Positions 1 through 10,829 of a DNA stretch of 24,524 bases are shown piece by piece. Position numbers and translations under genes: made by a program. Where the stretch lies: positions 101,922 through 126,445 of the forward strand of contig NW_014577319.1 in assembly GCF_000485595.1 (NCBI RefSeq), in the 5' to 3' direction. How positions within the stretch are numbered: position 1 is the first letter of the stretch; each line of letters starts with the position of its first letter. Source of the stretch: Priapulus caudatus. Its lineage: Eukaryota > Priapulida > Priapulimorpha > Priapulimorphida > Priapulidae. Below the pieces are notes generated by a model. It was not told where the DNA came from. It made no database searches and saw only the letters and a list, made by a program, of their open reading frames with translations.

Positions 1-71
<71 letters not shown>

Positions 72-78
72 AGGGCGA
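1..78. repeat. GA dinucleotide microsatellite
   Basis: An uninterrupted GA run fills the first 65 bases and decays into GGGA motifs. It sits about 120 bases upstream of the first Ig exon. A similar GA tract (5836-6030) precedes the corrupted copy of this region, so the tract belongs to the block A neighbourhood and is a likely assembly break point. Confidence 0.95.
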
Positions 79-194
79 GACAGGGACATAGAGCCGGTGG
101 CAATAGTACGTAGTGTCGCAGTCAATCGTATATAGTGTGATGTGCTGCATTTACCAGTGACAGGTCCTATACACGCGCATCTTGTTTTCTTCAG

Positions 195-300
195 AAGCAC
201 CACCACAGTTCCAGATACAGCCAACAGGTGGCATTGTTCCGGAAGGCAGTACAAAGATATTGCACTGTAGAGCGAGCGGAGACCCGCAGCCCGATTACAG
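195..300 (+). CDS. sdk: Sidekick-like Ig domain 1, first half (exon)
   Basis: This exon encodes the N-terminal half of an I-set Ig domain. The acceptor is a pyrimidine stretch ending TTCTTCAG at 194 and the donor is GTAATT at 301. The exon opens with two bases completing a phase-1 codon and reads APPQFQIQPTGGIVPEGSTK, then ILHCRASGDPQPDY, ending on two bases of a split Arg codon (phase 2). Visible hallmarks are the Pro-rich linker, the EGS turn and the B-strand Cys in LHC, followed by a GDPQP turn. The partner half with the C-strand Trp is the exon at 1416. The start codon and signal peptide must lie upstream. No indels are seen. A corrupted copy lies at 6161-6267. Ig assignment is near certain. 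Sidekick rather than another Ig adhesion protein rests mainly on the exons that follow. Confidence 0.85.
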
Positions 301-1415
301 GTAATTCAGTCGGAGCAATGCGAACCAGATATATATGTGCGTGTGTGCGTGCATGGGCATGGGCAGCAGTATGTGCACGCGAGCCCACGCGCGCGTGCGT
401 GCATGAGTGCGTGTGTCTGTGCGTGTTTGCGTGTACATGTGTGTGCGTGCGTGCGTGTGTCTGTGTGTGTGTGTGCGGGCATGTGTGCGTGCGTACGTCT
501 ATACGTGGGAGTCTGTAGTTGTATATATGCATGTGTGCGTGCATGAGTGTGCGTGCATGTGCGCTTACGTGTGTGTGCGTGCGTGCGTGTGTGCATGTGT
601 GCTTACGTGTGTGCGTGCGTGTGCGTATGCACGTGTGTTTGTGTGTTTGCGTTCTCTTAGTCTCATAGGCATTTTAAACAGAATATCTTCTCTGTAGGGA
701 AATTTGTATAAATTACATTACATATACAAATTTTTCGACAAGTCTGCTTCAATTTAGCGACTAAAATTTATCAATGCTCACTTTACTGTCCCGAGCATGT
801 TGACTCAAATTGGCTTCACTATTTTTATGCATAGTAATCATCTATCGGCATAGCTGCATTATACTGATGAATAATTTAGCGATTCAAACCTAAAATTCAC
901 GCTCACTGTCACATTTGCATGTATAATTTATGCAGGCATGAACGCACTTTGCCTGTGCATGCCACACGAATTATGAACGAGACTAGTGTGGCTTATGCTT
1001 CATTTCACACGTCGAACATGTTTTCTGCGTTCGAATCTTTTATAAATCTATGTGTGCGTACGATTGTACGTGTACGTATGCTCATTGCTATGCACAACGA
1101 TCCGAGACGTTGCTACGAAGAGGATTCGTTTTGCACATGCGTATGGAAGGCAATGTTTTAGTTGCGTGCGCGTATGCGTGTGGGTCAGTGCATGTTTGTA
1201 TACACATGTGCGTGTGTGCGTGCATGTTTATGTACACATTTGCCTTCTCATCAAACTCAAAAGAGTCGAATTGACCGATTACCTCAAACTGAAATGAAGT
1301 CATTGAAAATTCTACACTGGCGATTGTAATTGCTTGTGACAAGCGTACGTGATTACCAACATGCGTCCCACCTTCGTGACCATAGTCCCTCACACTGTCT
1401 CACCGTGTTTTGCAG
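301..1415 (+). other. Intron 1 with GT/GC-rich repeats
   Basis: This intron joins the two Ig1 exons, from donor GTAATT to acceptor TGTTTTGCAG. Positions 330-655 are an imperfect GT/GCGTGC alternating purine-pyrimidine tract, and 1040-1240 carries a second, weaker one. The middle (660-1040) is ordinary AT-leaning sequence. Long open frames here are Cys/Val or His/Thr-rich repeat translations and are not genes. Confidence 0.8.
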
Positions 1416-1570
1416 GTGGATTAAAGATGATGTGTACCTAGGTGACTTCAGCAGTAACAATTTCTATAAGATAGTGTCTGCTAGTAAACAGGATGTGGGA
1501 GATTATAGCTGCATCGCCCGCAACAGTGTAGGCTCCGTCCTCAGCAACACGGGCGATGTCCGCGTGGCTT
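1416..1570 (+). CDS. sdk: Sidekick-like Ig domain 1, second half (exon)
   Basis: This exon completes Ig1. One base closes the split Arg codon, then WIKDDVYLGDFSSNNFYKIV and SASKQDVGDYSCIARNSVGS follow, ending SVLSNTGDVRVA plus one base (phase 1). It shows the C-strand Trp (WIKDD), the D-x-G-x-Y-x-C motif of the F strand (DVGDYSC) and the ARNSVGS turn of I-set domains. From memory, sidekick Ig1 has a closely similar FSSxxFYKI and ARN.VG pattern. The donor is a strong GTAAGT. When joined to the exon at 10608 the split codon becomes Tyr, giving the Val-Ala-Tyr linker I recall for sidekick Ig1-Ig2. The last 13 exonic bases seed the minisatellite that follows. A partial corrupted copy lies at 7970-8087. 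Confidence 0.85.
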
Positions 1571-1690
1571 GTAAGTACCCGTATTCTACTAACTATGTGA
1601 TCACTGTCTGCATGGCTTGGAGTACCTGTCTTATACTAACTATGATCACTGTCCGCGTGGCTTGGAGTACCTGTCTTATACTAACTATGA
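1558..1690 (+). repeat. 45-bp minisatellite, donor-proximal units
   Basis: The exon end plus donor (1558 onward) is the founding unit, followed by two near-identical 45-base units. Each unit has CCGCGTGGCTTGGAGTACC or a close variant and a TACTAAC (1587, 1634, 1679). The array stops abruptly at about 1690, where unrelated block B begins. That suggests a collapsed or misjoined array, since the corrupted copy continues for about 22 units (8090-9206). Confidence 0.85.
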
Positions 1691-1691
1691 G

Positions 1692-2768
<1,077 letters not shown>

Positions 2769-2790
<22 letters not shown>

Positions 2791-2816
2791 TCTGTCTCTG
2801 TCTCTCTCTCTCTCTT
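2769..2816. repeat. GA tract abutting CT tract
   Basis: A GA run switches directly to a CT run at about 2788, giving a self-complementary simple repeat. In the second copy the same flank continues as GA only and leads into block A', so this GA/CT switch is a plausible misjoin. Confidence 0.7.
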
Positions 2817-2889
2817 ATTTCCCGTTTCCTTTTGTTAGCTTGCATTTCCTCTTCCGCCTGCAGTTTTTACGCCACTTTTCCTTCCTCAG

Positions 2890-3285
2890 ATTGTGGTCTG
2901 CCAACGTTTTAGCTGTCTCTTCTTTCCTCTTCCGCTCGTACACCTCAATTTTCCCCGTCGTGTGGGCTGCCCGGTCCTCTGCCTCTTCTTTTTCCCCGCA
3001 CTTTCACATTTTCACTTTTTTTCTCATCCTGTGGGCTGCCCGCCCCTTATCGGCCTCTTCCTTTCCCCGCTCTTTCATCTTCTCAATATTTTTCCTATCC
3101 TGTGGGCTGCCCGCCCCTCCTTTGCCTCTTCCCTTTCCCGTGCTTTCACCTTCTCAATATTCCCCCCGCACTTCATCTTCTCAATATTTTTCTTATCCTG
3201 TGGGCTGCCCGCCCCTCATCGGCCTCTTCCTTTCCCCGCTCTTTTACCTTCTCAATTTTTCTCATCCTGGATGCTGCCAGACTGG
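2890..3285. repeat. About 70-bp pyrimidine-rich minisatellite
   Basis: Units begin TGTGGGCTGCCCG at 2961, 3030, 3101 and 3199, each followed by a CTCTTCCTTTCCCCGCTCTT-like stretch and a TTCTCAATATTTTT-like AT part. One unit is longer (98 bases) because it repeats its own CTTCTCAATATT end. A degenerate unit precedes at about 2893, and a truncated one ends at about 3270. Open frames across it are Pro/Phe/Leu-rich repeat translations. Confidence 0.85.
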
Positions 3286-3795
3286 ATGGTCAGCTGTTCT
3301 CCGTTGCTGCTCACATCGTTCGTCTTGCCGTTATTACGCTGCCATACTGCTGCGCTACTGATGGCCATGATTCGTGAGCCTGCACGAGTTAGCAATGAGC
3401 TAGTCATGAGCCGGCATTTATTCGCTGCGTTTTATTTCGTAGGCTCGCTGTAATTTTGAAATGCTCGACGAATTATGTACGTCTTGCGTAGAATGAATAC
3501 ACGAGCGAGCCTTCCGCATGAATTCGAAGCGGAATCCGACTAGGTCTAGACTTCCCCCGCCGTAGCCGCCTCCGCTCCCGCCCCACGCAGTCCGGCCTGG
3601 ATTTCCCGAGGATTTGATTGATTAGGACGTCTTATAATGGCTTCCCTCGTGTCTTACAGGCGCGCGGGATACGAGCGGCAGGGATGCTCCATGCATCCTC
3701 CTCCCTTCCCCCGCCTCCGCTCCGCCTGCAGGTCACTGTTCTGCGCGGCGGAATTAGGTGTTAGTTATGCGCAGGAAGGCGATCGTAGAGTTCGC
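3286..3795. other. Intron sequence, no gene seen
   Basis: Mixed-composition sequence with C-rich patches (about 3550-3600 and 3700-3730). No splice-bounded exon, RNA gene or protein family was recognised. Confidence 0.5.
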
Positions 3796-3898
3796 AGAGA
3801 GAGTAGAGAGAGGAGATAGAGAGAGAGCGGAGAGAGAGAGGAGAGAGAGCGAGAGGAGAGAGAGAGAGAGAGAGGCCGAGAGAGAGCGAGATAGAAGG
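3790..3898. repeat. Imperfect GA microsatellite
   Basis: GAGA and GAGC purine run. It marks one edge of the unusual 3900-4440 segment, which is flanked on its other side by another GA run. Confidence 0.9.
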
Positions 3899-4440
3899 CG
3901 GGGCGTTCACACGGACGTTTTTTTGGCCGAAGCCGTAATTAGGGCCGGCGGCGCAGATTTTGGCTGCGAGCCGGAGCGTTCACGACGGACGGTTTTGTCG
4001 GGCCGTGCCAATTTGGCACTGAGCCAATTTGGTCCCCATCGATAAACGTCGCGGATGCAGACCGAGCCAAATTTTAGCAAACAGCTTTCGGCGAGCGGTA
4101 GATGCCGCGAGTGTCGAAGCGTGTACTCGACGAAATAAGTCCAAAAGCAGTATGAAAATTCGAAAAAGTTGCATCAGGACAGCATGTTTTCAAGATGATA
4201 ATTGAACTCGGAACGGAAAAGTAACCTCTGAATCGTAGCACATGCCATGCGTCGCCGTCACACTGGCCAAATATAGCTGGGCAGATATTTGTGGCAATAC
4301 GAATTTATTGAATTGACAGACAGTATTCATTTGCGGTACGTGTTGAACGCCTGCTGCACTTCAAAAGCGGCCGAGCCAAAATCTAGCCCATTTGGCTCGG
4401 AGCCTAAACCATGACCGTGTCGACGCGACTAGCAGAGATA
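3899..4440. mobile_element. Possible short non-autonomous element with hairpins
   Basis: This segment sits between two GA tracts. It contains a perfect 10-base inverted repeat with a 10-base loop (CCGAGCCAAA at 4371-4380, TTTGGCTCGG at 4391-4400). It also has a near-perfect palindrome GTGCCAATTTGGCAC at about 4006-4020 and further GAGCCAA motifs near 4021 and 4064. A direct repeat of a CGTTCAC-CGGACG-TTTT pattern lies at about 3904 and 3978. Clustered sub-terminal hairpins suggest a MITE-like element. No transposase, clear terminal repeats or target-site duplication were seen, so it could be ordinary intron sequence. Confidence 0.3.
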
Positions 4441-4513
4441 TAGAGAGAGAAGAGAGAGAGAGGGAGGGAGAGAGAGAGAGAGAGAGGAGTACGGAGAGAG
4501 AGAGGGAAGAGAG

Positions 4514-4549
<36 letters not shown>

Positions 4550-4572
4550 AAGGACGAGAGCGAGGAGAGGGA
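4440..4572. repeat. GA microsatellite
   Basis: Dense GA run with GGGA interruptions, ending just before the block B copy. The poly-Glu/Arg or Ser/Leu open frames across it are repeat artefacts. Confidence 0.9.
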
Positions 4573-4587
4573 AAGGTCGCGGTGGCG

Positions 4588-5835
4588 CTCTAGCAGACAA
4601 TCTATCAGGCCACCGTATACGGACGCCTGCAATGTAATAACAGGGCGACGGAGTGTGGCGTAGTGTGCATGACTAACGCAGGCACATGAATGTAAATTAT
4701 ACGTCCTCGTGTTGCCATCATCCTCCTCCGCCGCCTCTCCTCCTCCTCCTCCTCTTACGTACTACGACTATACTACTACTACTCACTACTACTAGCTACT
4801 TACTAGCTACTAGACACTACTATACTACTGCTAGCTACTACTACCTACTACTACTTACTACTACCTTCTTTCCTCCTCCTTCTCCTTCCCTCTCCTTCCT
4901 CCTTCCTCCTCCTCCGCTTACTACTACTACTATTACTCCTCCGCCTCCTTCCCTCCTCCTCCTCTTACTACTACTACTACTCCTTTCCTCCTCCTCCTGC
5001 CTCCTCCTCCTCCTCACTCCTGCCCTCCTCCCTCACGTCCCTCCTCCTCCTCCCTCACGTCCTTCCTCCTCCTCCTCCTCTCCTCCTCCTGCTCCTGCTA
5101 CTGCTAACTTCTCCTTCTGCCCCGCCTGCTGCCTGCTGGGTTGTGGTGGTGCTGGCTGCGGCTGCTGTTGCCCTGTTGGCTTGTTGCTGTTATGCATTTT
5201 GCCTTGCTGTTGCTGTCGTGCTGGCTTGCTGTTTGCTGCGCAGCCGAGCAGGCGTCGTTACTGCTCGCTGCTTCTTTATAGACAGCGCTTTTAAGAGCAG
5301 GGTTTCGTTGTACTAACGATGAACACTAACAGGCCCTGCCTTAAATAAATAAATAATAAATAAATTCAGAAACTAACTAAATAAATAAATACACAAATAT
5401 ATAATAATTACTATAAGCTCGTCATGTATGTTCCATTGGTGATGCTAGGTGGAGCAGTGGAGCGAGAGGGAGGGGGGGCAAGACGCGGTGGCCAGCGGCG
5501 TGCTTCAGAGTGGAGCGCGAGTAATTGTATGTCACTTGTTTATCAACAAACGACAGGAAAGTCGTGTGATAGATTTACAAATAGCGGTGCAGCAGGCTAG
5601 CAGACACGGCGGCAACGGCATGTACACGTGCGCAGCATGACGTGGCAGCGAGCCAGCCGCCCGAGCTGTTATGCGCGAAATAACTCCTATTTTAGTTTAC
5701 GTCGCGCGGAACTAATCTCGCGCAGTGGGCGAGCCGGCTTAGGACATCGGGCATAATAACCGGTATGCGAGGTTTAGCTTTGTGATGTGCGAGGATTCAT
5801 GACGTGACGGAAATTCCGCCGACAGAGGGGGGGGG
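4588..5835. repeat. Corrupted second copy of block B
   Basis: This follows 1692-2790 in order: the TAGCAGACAA start, CTA/TAC triplets, CTG-rich part, AAAT run (5342-5395), poly-G and the GATTCATGACGTGACGGAAA end. One-base insertions and deletions occur every few bases, and the triplet runs are broken by stray bases. The pattern is typical of uncorrected long-read sequence. No gene is present. Confidence 0.8.
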
Positions 5836-5966
5836 GCCCGAGAAGAGAGGAGAAGAGAGAGGGGAAGAGCGAGCGGGAGAGAGAGGGCGAGACAGGCTAT
5901 GAGGGAAAGAGAGAGAACAAGGGAGAAAGAGGGTGAGAGAGGGAAAGAGAGAGAACAAGGGAGAAA

Positions 5967-6010
<44 letters not shown>

Positions 6011-6030
6011 GCAGAGAGAGAGAGGGAGGG
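5836..6030. repeat. GA/GGGA purine tract
   Basis: Purine run linking the block B copy to the block A copy. It corresponds to the tract at the start of the window, which implies a true order of B, then GA, then A. Confidence 0.85.
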
Positions 6031-6160
6031 GGCGAGACAGGCGACAGTAGAGGCCGGTGCGAATAGTACGTTAGTGCGCGCAGTCAATCGTAATATAGTG
6101 TGATGTCCTGCCATTTAACTCAGGACAGGTCCTATACACGCGCATTCTGTTTTCTTCATG

Positions 6161-6267
6161 AAGCCACCACACAGTGCCAGATACAGCCAACAGGTGCGCA
6201 TTGTTCCGAAGGAGTACAAAAGATATTGCCTGCTAGAGCGAGCGGAGTTACCCGCAGCCGGATTCAG
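6161..6267 (+). pseudogene. Corrupted copy of Ig1 first-half exon
   Basis: Aligned by eye to 195-300 it shows about a dozen edits over roughly 107 bases, mostly one-base indels. The acceptor TTCTTCAG has become TTCTTCATG and the donor GT is lost (CAG followed by TATTCA). The reading frame is broken several times. It is either a raw-read duplicate of the same locus or a decayed tandem copy. I favour the former because the edits hit coding and intronic sequence alike. Confidence 0.75.
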
Positions 6268-7969
6268 TATTCAGTGGATGCAATGCGAAACCAGATATTA
6301 TGTGGCGTGTATCGTGTGCGTGCCATGGGCATGGCCAGCAGTATGTGCACGCGCAGCCGCACGCGCGCCGTGCGTGCATGAGTGCGTGTGTCTGTGCGTG
6401 TTGCGTTGTACATGTGGTGTGGTGGTGCGGTGTGTCTGTGTGTGTGTGTGTGCGGCTGTGTGCGTGCGTACGTCTAATACGTGGCGTTTCTGTAAGTTGT
6501 ATATTATCCCGCCATGTTCCTCCGCGTCCGATGAGTCGTCCGCCCCGTGCATGTGCGCTTTTGTACGTCGTCCCCGTCGCTCCCGCCCCGCCGCTCCCCG
6601 CCCGCCTGCGTCCCCGTGCCTGCATCCCCGCTCGTCCGCGCCCTCTCACCGCTGTCCCCCGCTCTGCGCTCGCCCGCCCTCCTGTGCGTATGCACGTGTG
6701 TTCTCGTGTGTTTTGGCGTCTTCTCCTCTTAGTCCTCCCATTTCAGGCCACTTTCTACCAAACACCAGAATCTCCCCCTTTCTCTCCCCGCCTACGGCCC
6801 GAAACTCTCTCCCTCGTTAACATTCCCCCAATCTCACATCCACCCCTCCACGCGAATCTCGTTCCCCCCGACCCCCACCCCAGCTCCTGCCCCCTCCCTC
6901 CGCCGGCTCTCAACCTCCCTCTACCGCACGACCCCATAACAACCCCTTCCTCACACTCAACTCCCCCCGCTTCCGCCCCCCCACTTATATTGTCCGAGCA
7001 TGTTTGACGTCAATAATTGGCTTGCATACTATTTTTATGCATAGTAATGCATCTATCCGCATTAGCTGCATTATAACTGATTGAATAATTTAGGCGATTC
7101 AAAGCCTAATTCAGGCATCGACCACTGCTCACATCTTGCCACCTCGCTCATCACCCCCTCCTCTATCGGCCGCCCGCCATCGAACCGCCCTTTGCCCCCT
7201 GCGCTGCATCCACCCGACCATTACTGAACGGACTATGTGTGGCGTTATGGCTTGCATTTTTCACACGTCGAAGCATGGTTTTCTGCGTTCGATCTTTTTA
7301 TAATGCTATGTGTGGGCGTAGCGCATTGTACGTGTAGCGTATGGGCTCATTGCTGATGCACAACGATCCGAGACGTTGCCTACGCCAAGAGGCTTTCCGT
7401 TTTGCACATCCCCCCGCGCTCCATCCGGCACACCGGCACACTCCCGTTCCCCTTTCGTTTGCGTGCGCGTGATGCGTGTGGGGTCAGTCATTGTTTGTTA
7501 TACAGCATGTGGCGTTGTGTGCGTGCATGCGTTTTATGTACACCACTTCCTTCTGCCCTTCTCATCAACAGCCCTCAAAGAGGTCGAATTGACCGATTAC
7601 CGCCCCCCTCAACCTGCGAAAATAAGTCATTTGGAAATTCTACACTGGCGTATTGTAATTGGTTGTGACAGCACCCACCCCCCCACCACCGGTACGTGAT
7701 TTAGCCCCCTCCCCACCCCCACACACCCCTCGCGTCCCCACCTCTCCGCCTCCGACCCCCTCCCACTAACGCTCGCCCCCCCTCCCCGACTCCGAAACCT
7801 CCACCCCTCGCCTCCCCCTCACCCGCCTCGTTCCTCCTCTCTCGCAGCGCCTGGACCCTCTACCACCAGACTCGATGCTGCCTCACCCCCCCTCAGGCTC
7901 CGACCCCCCCCCCCCTCCCCCCCATCCAGAAGCCCTCACACCCCACCACCTCTTCTCATACCCAGACTC
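6268..7969. repeat. Corrupted copy of intron 1 with C-rich filler
   Basis: Short recognisable pieces of 301-1415 alternate with C/T-rich stretches absent from the clean copy, notably about 6495-6700, 6745-6990, 7135-7212, 7410-7460 and 7690-7965. Recognisable anchors include TTTTTATGCATAGTAATGCA near 7031 and CACAACGATCCGAGACGTTG near 7359. The last filler replaces the first 80 or so bases of the Ig1 second-half exon. Pro/Arg-rich open frames here are not genes. Confidence 0.7.
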
Positions 7970-8087
7970 CGTGTCTGCTAGTAACCAGGATGTGGGATGG
8001 ATTATAGCTGCATCGCCCACCGGCCTCAAGCAGTGCGTAGTGGCTCCGTCCTCAGCTAACTACGGGTCGATGTCCGCGGTGGCTTGT
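7970..8087 (+). pseudogene. Partial corrupted copy of Ig1 second-half exon
   Basis: It begins at the GTGTCTGCTAGTAA motif of the clean exon and runs to the donor, here GCTTGTTAAGT instead of GCTTGTAAGT. The exon's first part (Trp and KDD region) is replaced by C-rich filler. Insertions break the frame, for example in the SCIARNS region. Confidence 0.7.
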
Positions 8088-9206
8088 TAAGTACCCGCGA
8101 TTCTAAAACTAACTATTGTGATCACTGTCTGCATGGCTTGGAGTAACTGTCCCCTTATGACTAAGTATGAATCACTGTCGCGTCGTGGCTTTGGAGTACT
8201 GTGCCTTATACTAACTATGATGCACTGTAGCGCATGGCTTGGGTACCTGTCTTATACTTGCTATGATCAGCTTGTCCGCGTTGGCTTGGTGTACCGTGCT
8301 TATAGTACTTAACGTATGATCAGTGTCCGGTAGCTTAATTGGATGTACGCTCGCTGTCTTTATTACTACTATGTTCACTGTCCGCGTGGCTTGGAGTAAC
8401 GTCTTTCTACTAATATGTTGCACTGTCCGCATGGTTGGAGTACTGTCTTATAACTAACTATAATCACTGTCCGCGTGGGGCTTGGAGTACTCCTGTCTTA
8501 TAGTATAACTTATGATCAGCTGTTCCGCATTGCGGCTTGGAGTACCTGTGCTTAATAACTAAGCTATCGTTTACTGTCCGCGGCATAGGCTTAGACGTAG
8601 CCTGTCTTATAAGCTAACTATGATCAGCTGTCGGCGTGGCTTTGGAGGTACCCGTGCTTCTACTAACTATGTTCACGTGTCCGCGTGGCTTGGAGTACCT
8701 GTCTTATACTAACTAATGGAATTACTGTCCGCGTGGCTTGGAGTACCTGTCTTATACTGATAACTATGATCAAGCTCCGTCCGCTGGCTTGGAGTACTCT
8801 GTCTTATCTAACTATGTTCACTGTCCGCGATGGTTGGAGTCTGTCCTTATACTAGACTATCATGATCATGTGCCGGCGTGGCTTGGAGTACCCGTCTTCT
8901 AGCTAACTAATGTTTTTCACTGTCCGCGTGGGTTGGGTACCTGTCTTAAATACTCAACTATGTTTCAGCTGGTCCCCGCGGTGGCTTTGGAGTAAGCCCT
9001 GTCTTATACTATAACTATGATCACTGTCCGCATGGCTTGGAGTACCTGTCTTATACTAACTATGTTCACTGTCCGCATGGCTTGGAGTACCTGTCTTATA
9101 CTAACTATGATCACTGTCCGCGTGGCTTGGAGTACCCGTCTTCTACTAACTATGTTCACTGTCTGCGTGGCTTAGAGTACCCGTCTTCTACTAACTATGT
9201 TCACTG
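8088..9206 (+). repeat. 45-bp minisatellite, main array (about 22 units)
   Basis: I count about 22 units by the GGCTTGGAGTACC core. The consensus unit is TATGATCACTGTCCGCGTGG followed by CTTGGAGTACCTGTCTTATA and CTAAC, 45 bases. Units before about 9000 carry many indels. Those from about 9000 to 9206 are clean and exactly 45 bases apart. Because 45 is a multiple of three, the clean part reads as an open 15-residue repeat, which is not a protein gene. The array lies inside intron 2. Confidence 0.9.
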
Positions 9207-10310
9207 CCAATTCAATAAGTTAATAATAATAATCAAGATTTTATTTAGGATGTATAAGGTGGGGGGCATTTTATAATTGTAGGCAATTTTCGTGTAATAT
9301 GGCCCAGTTACTGCTTTTTCTTCGTCTTCTCTTCCTCCTCCTCCTCCTCCTCCTCTTCCTCCGTCTCCTCGTCTTCTCCTTCTTCTTCTTTCTGTTCTGC
9401 CGTGGTTTCTTCCAGTACACAATTCCTTAGGAGGACATTTGCACAGCGATAAATATATCATGTACTATTAATTTTGCTATTACCAACTCTCCACAATGCA
9501 CCTGCAATTCAACCAGTGTCTCCCGCTAGCTGTGCCCGTTTGATAGTGATGGACGAGACATTTGCGTAATGCTAGCTGGCACTAAATCAGCTTTCCAGTT
9601 GCGTTCTTGCGTGATAATGCGTATTGACCTGTCTCTGCGAGTAATCCACCACGGATGTAGGATGGAGGGCATGTACATAGGTTAACACGGCTGCAACCCT
9701 CCAGGGCTGAGGTTCTGCTTGGCGGGGGTAGAAGCATGCTTGGCTAGATGTCTTGCGTTGGCGTCGTAGTTATGATGGTTTGTTACTCCTCTTCCCTTCG
9801 TCGGTGATGTGGGTGTTTGGATTCGTTTAGGGGTAGGTGCGCCCGCCCCCGTGATTGGGTTATTTCCCGTTAACGACGTCGCTAACCGTTCGTTAATAGA
9901 AAGGTCGCAGCCCTGCCGGTGTTACAGCGGTGTCCCCGATTGTCATTCACTAAAAAAAAACGGGAAAAATTGCGTTCTTCGAATGAGAGCTATACTGGGA
10001 GAGTTTTCCTTCAGACAATCCTATTAGGGCTTAATCGAGATTATGCATCAACGCTAATATGTTTACCGCCGCCGCTCTAAACGTATCTAGTTACGAGTCT
10101 ATCGCCCGAGAAGATAATGCGGATGAAATCGAATATACCTAGTGCTGTTAGCAGAGTACCACGTCATTACGTTCTTTTCGAGGATAAAAATAGTCAGCAT
10201 TACGACACTTGTTCTGGGGATTTTTTTATATTGAGATGCGGGGCACGGATAGAGTGAGCGTAACACAACAGCCAATTAGCTCATGGACTTTGACAGTAAT
10301 GCCGTGTGGA
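9207..10310. other. Intron 2 distal part, no gene seen
   Basis: Single-copy-looking sequence with a pyrimidine TCC/TTC stretch (about 9318-9392) and an A9 run near 9952. No exon with plausible splice sites and no RNA gene were recognised. Confidence 0.5.
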
Positions 10311-10315
10311 TATCT

Positions 10316-10585
10316 CACGCTGCCTCCGCTGCCGCCACCGCTCCTGCTGTTGCTGCCACCGCTGCCGCCACCGCCGCCGTCTCTGCTGCTGCTGCCGCCT
10401 CTGCTGCCGTCTTCGCCACCACCACCACTGCCGCCACCGCTACCGCCGCTGCCGTCTCTGCTGATGCTGCCGCCTCTGCTGCCGTTTTCGCCACCACCAC
10501 CACTGCCGCCACCGCTACCGCCGCTGCCGTCTCTCTATGTCTCCGCTGCCGTCTCCGCCGCCACTATCGCCACCGCCGCTGGTTG
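10316..10585 (+). repeat. CTG/CCG/CCA triplet repeat with 75-bp tandem duplication
   Basis: Imperfect CTGCCG/CCACCG triplets run up to the Ig2 exon. The segments starting 10381 and 10456 are near-identical 75-base copies differing at two or three positions. The + strand frame is open from an ATG at 10283 and is in frame with the exon at 10608, giving an Ala-rich leader. I treat this as intron because the acceptor at 10607 gives the correct phase and family match. No AG dinucleotide occurs between 10296 and 10606. Confidence 0.85.
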
Positions 10586-10607
10586 ACGACTCTACTGTCT
10601 GTTACAG

Positions 10608-10780
10608 ATATCCAGCCTATCGCGGCGGTACAGAGGGCACTGCTCTCTGCGAAGGCAGGCGACGCGCTCGTGATAGAGCCGCCACCTATTGACAGCTACC
10701 CAGAGTCTGAGGTCACGTGGATCGGCGATGGAGAGTTCATATTTAGCTTTACGAGACGGAAACACATCGTGACATTACAG
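10608..10780 (+). CDS. sdk: Sidekick-like Ig domain 2, first half (exon)
   Basis: The acceptor is CTGTCTGTTACAG at 10607 and the donor is GTGAGA at 10781. Two bases complete a Tyr codon, then IQPIAAVQRALLSAKAGDAL, VIEPPPIDSYPESEVTWIGD and GEFIFSFTRRKHIVTLQ follow, ending in phase 0. The C-strand Trp (VTWIGDG) is present. The B-strand Cys expected about a dozen residues earlier is absent: the stretch reads ALVIEPPPIDSYPESEV. From memory, the sidekick Ig2 is atypical in the same way, with a LLPI..CPRPQVTW stretch. This is one of the main reasons for the sidekick call. The exon is clean. Confidence 0.85.
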
Positions 10781-10829
10781 GTGAGACGCCAGACCTTGAA
10801 TGTATTTGGTCGGGGGTCAAGGTCGCGAT

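Noticed and set aside
191-700. His/Thr-rich and Cys/Val-rich open frames on both strands
   Set aside because: Translations of the GT/GCGT repeat. The real coding part is the spliced exon at 195-300 in another frame.
2840-3453. Phe/Pro/Leu-rich open frames of up to 186 codons
   Set aside because: They arise from the 70-bp pyrimidine minisatellite and are open in several frames at once.
8088-9276. CRISPR-like array or repetitive protein at the 45-bp repeats
   Set aside because: The units are contiguous with no variable spacers, there are no cas genes, and the host is an animal. The open 15-residue repeat follows simply from 45 being divisible by three.
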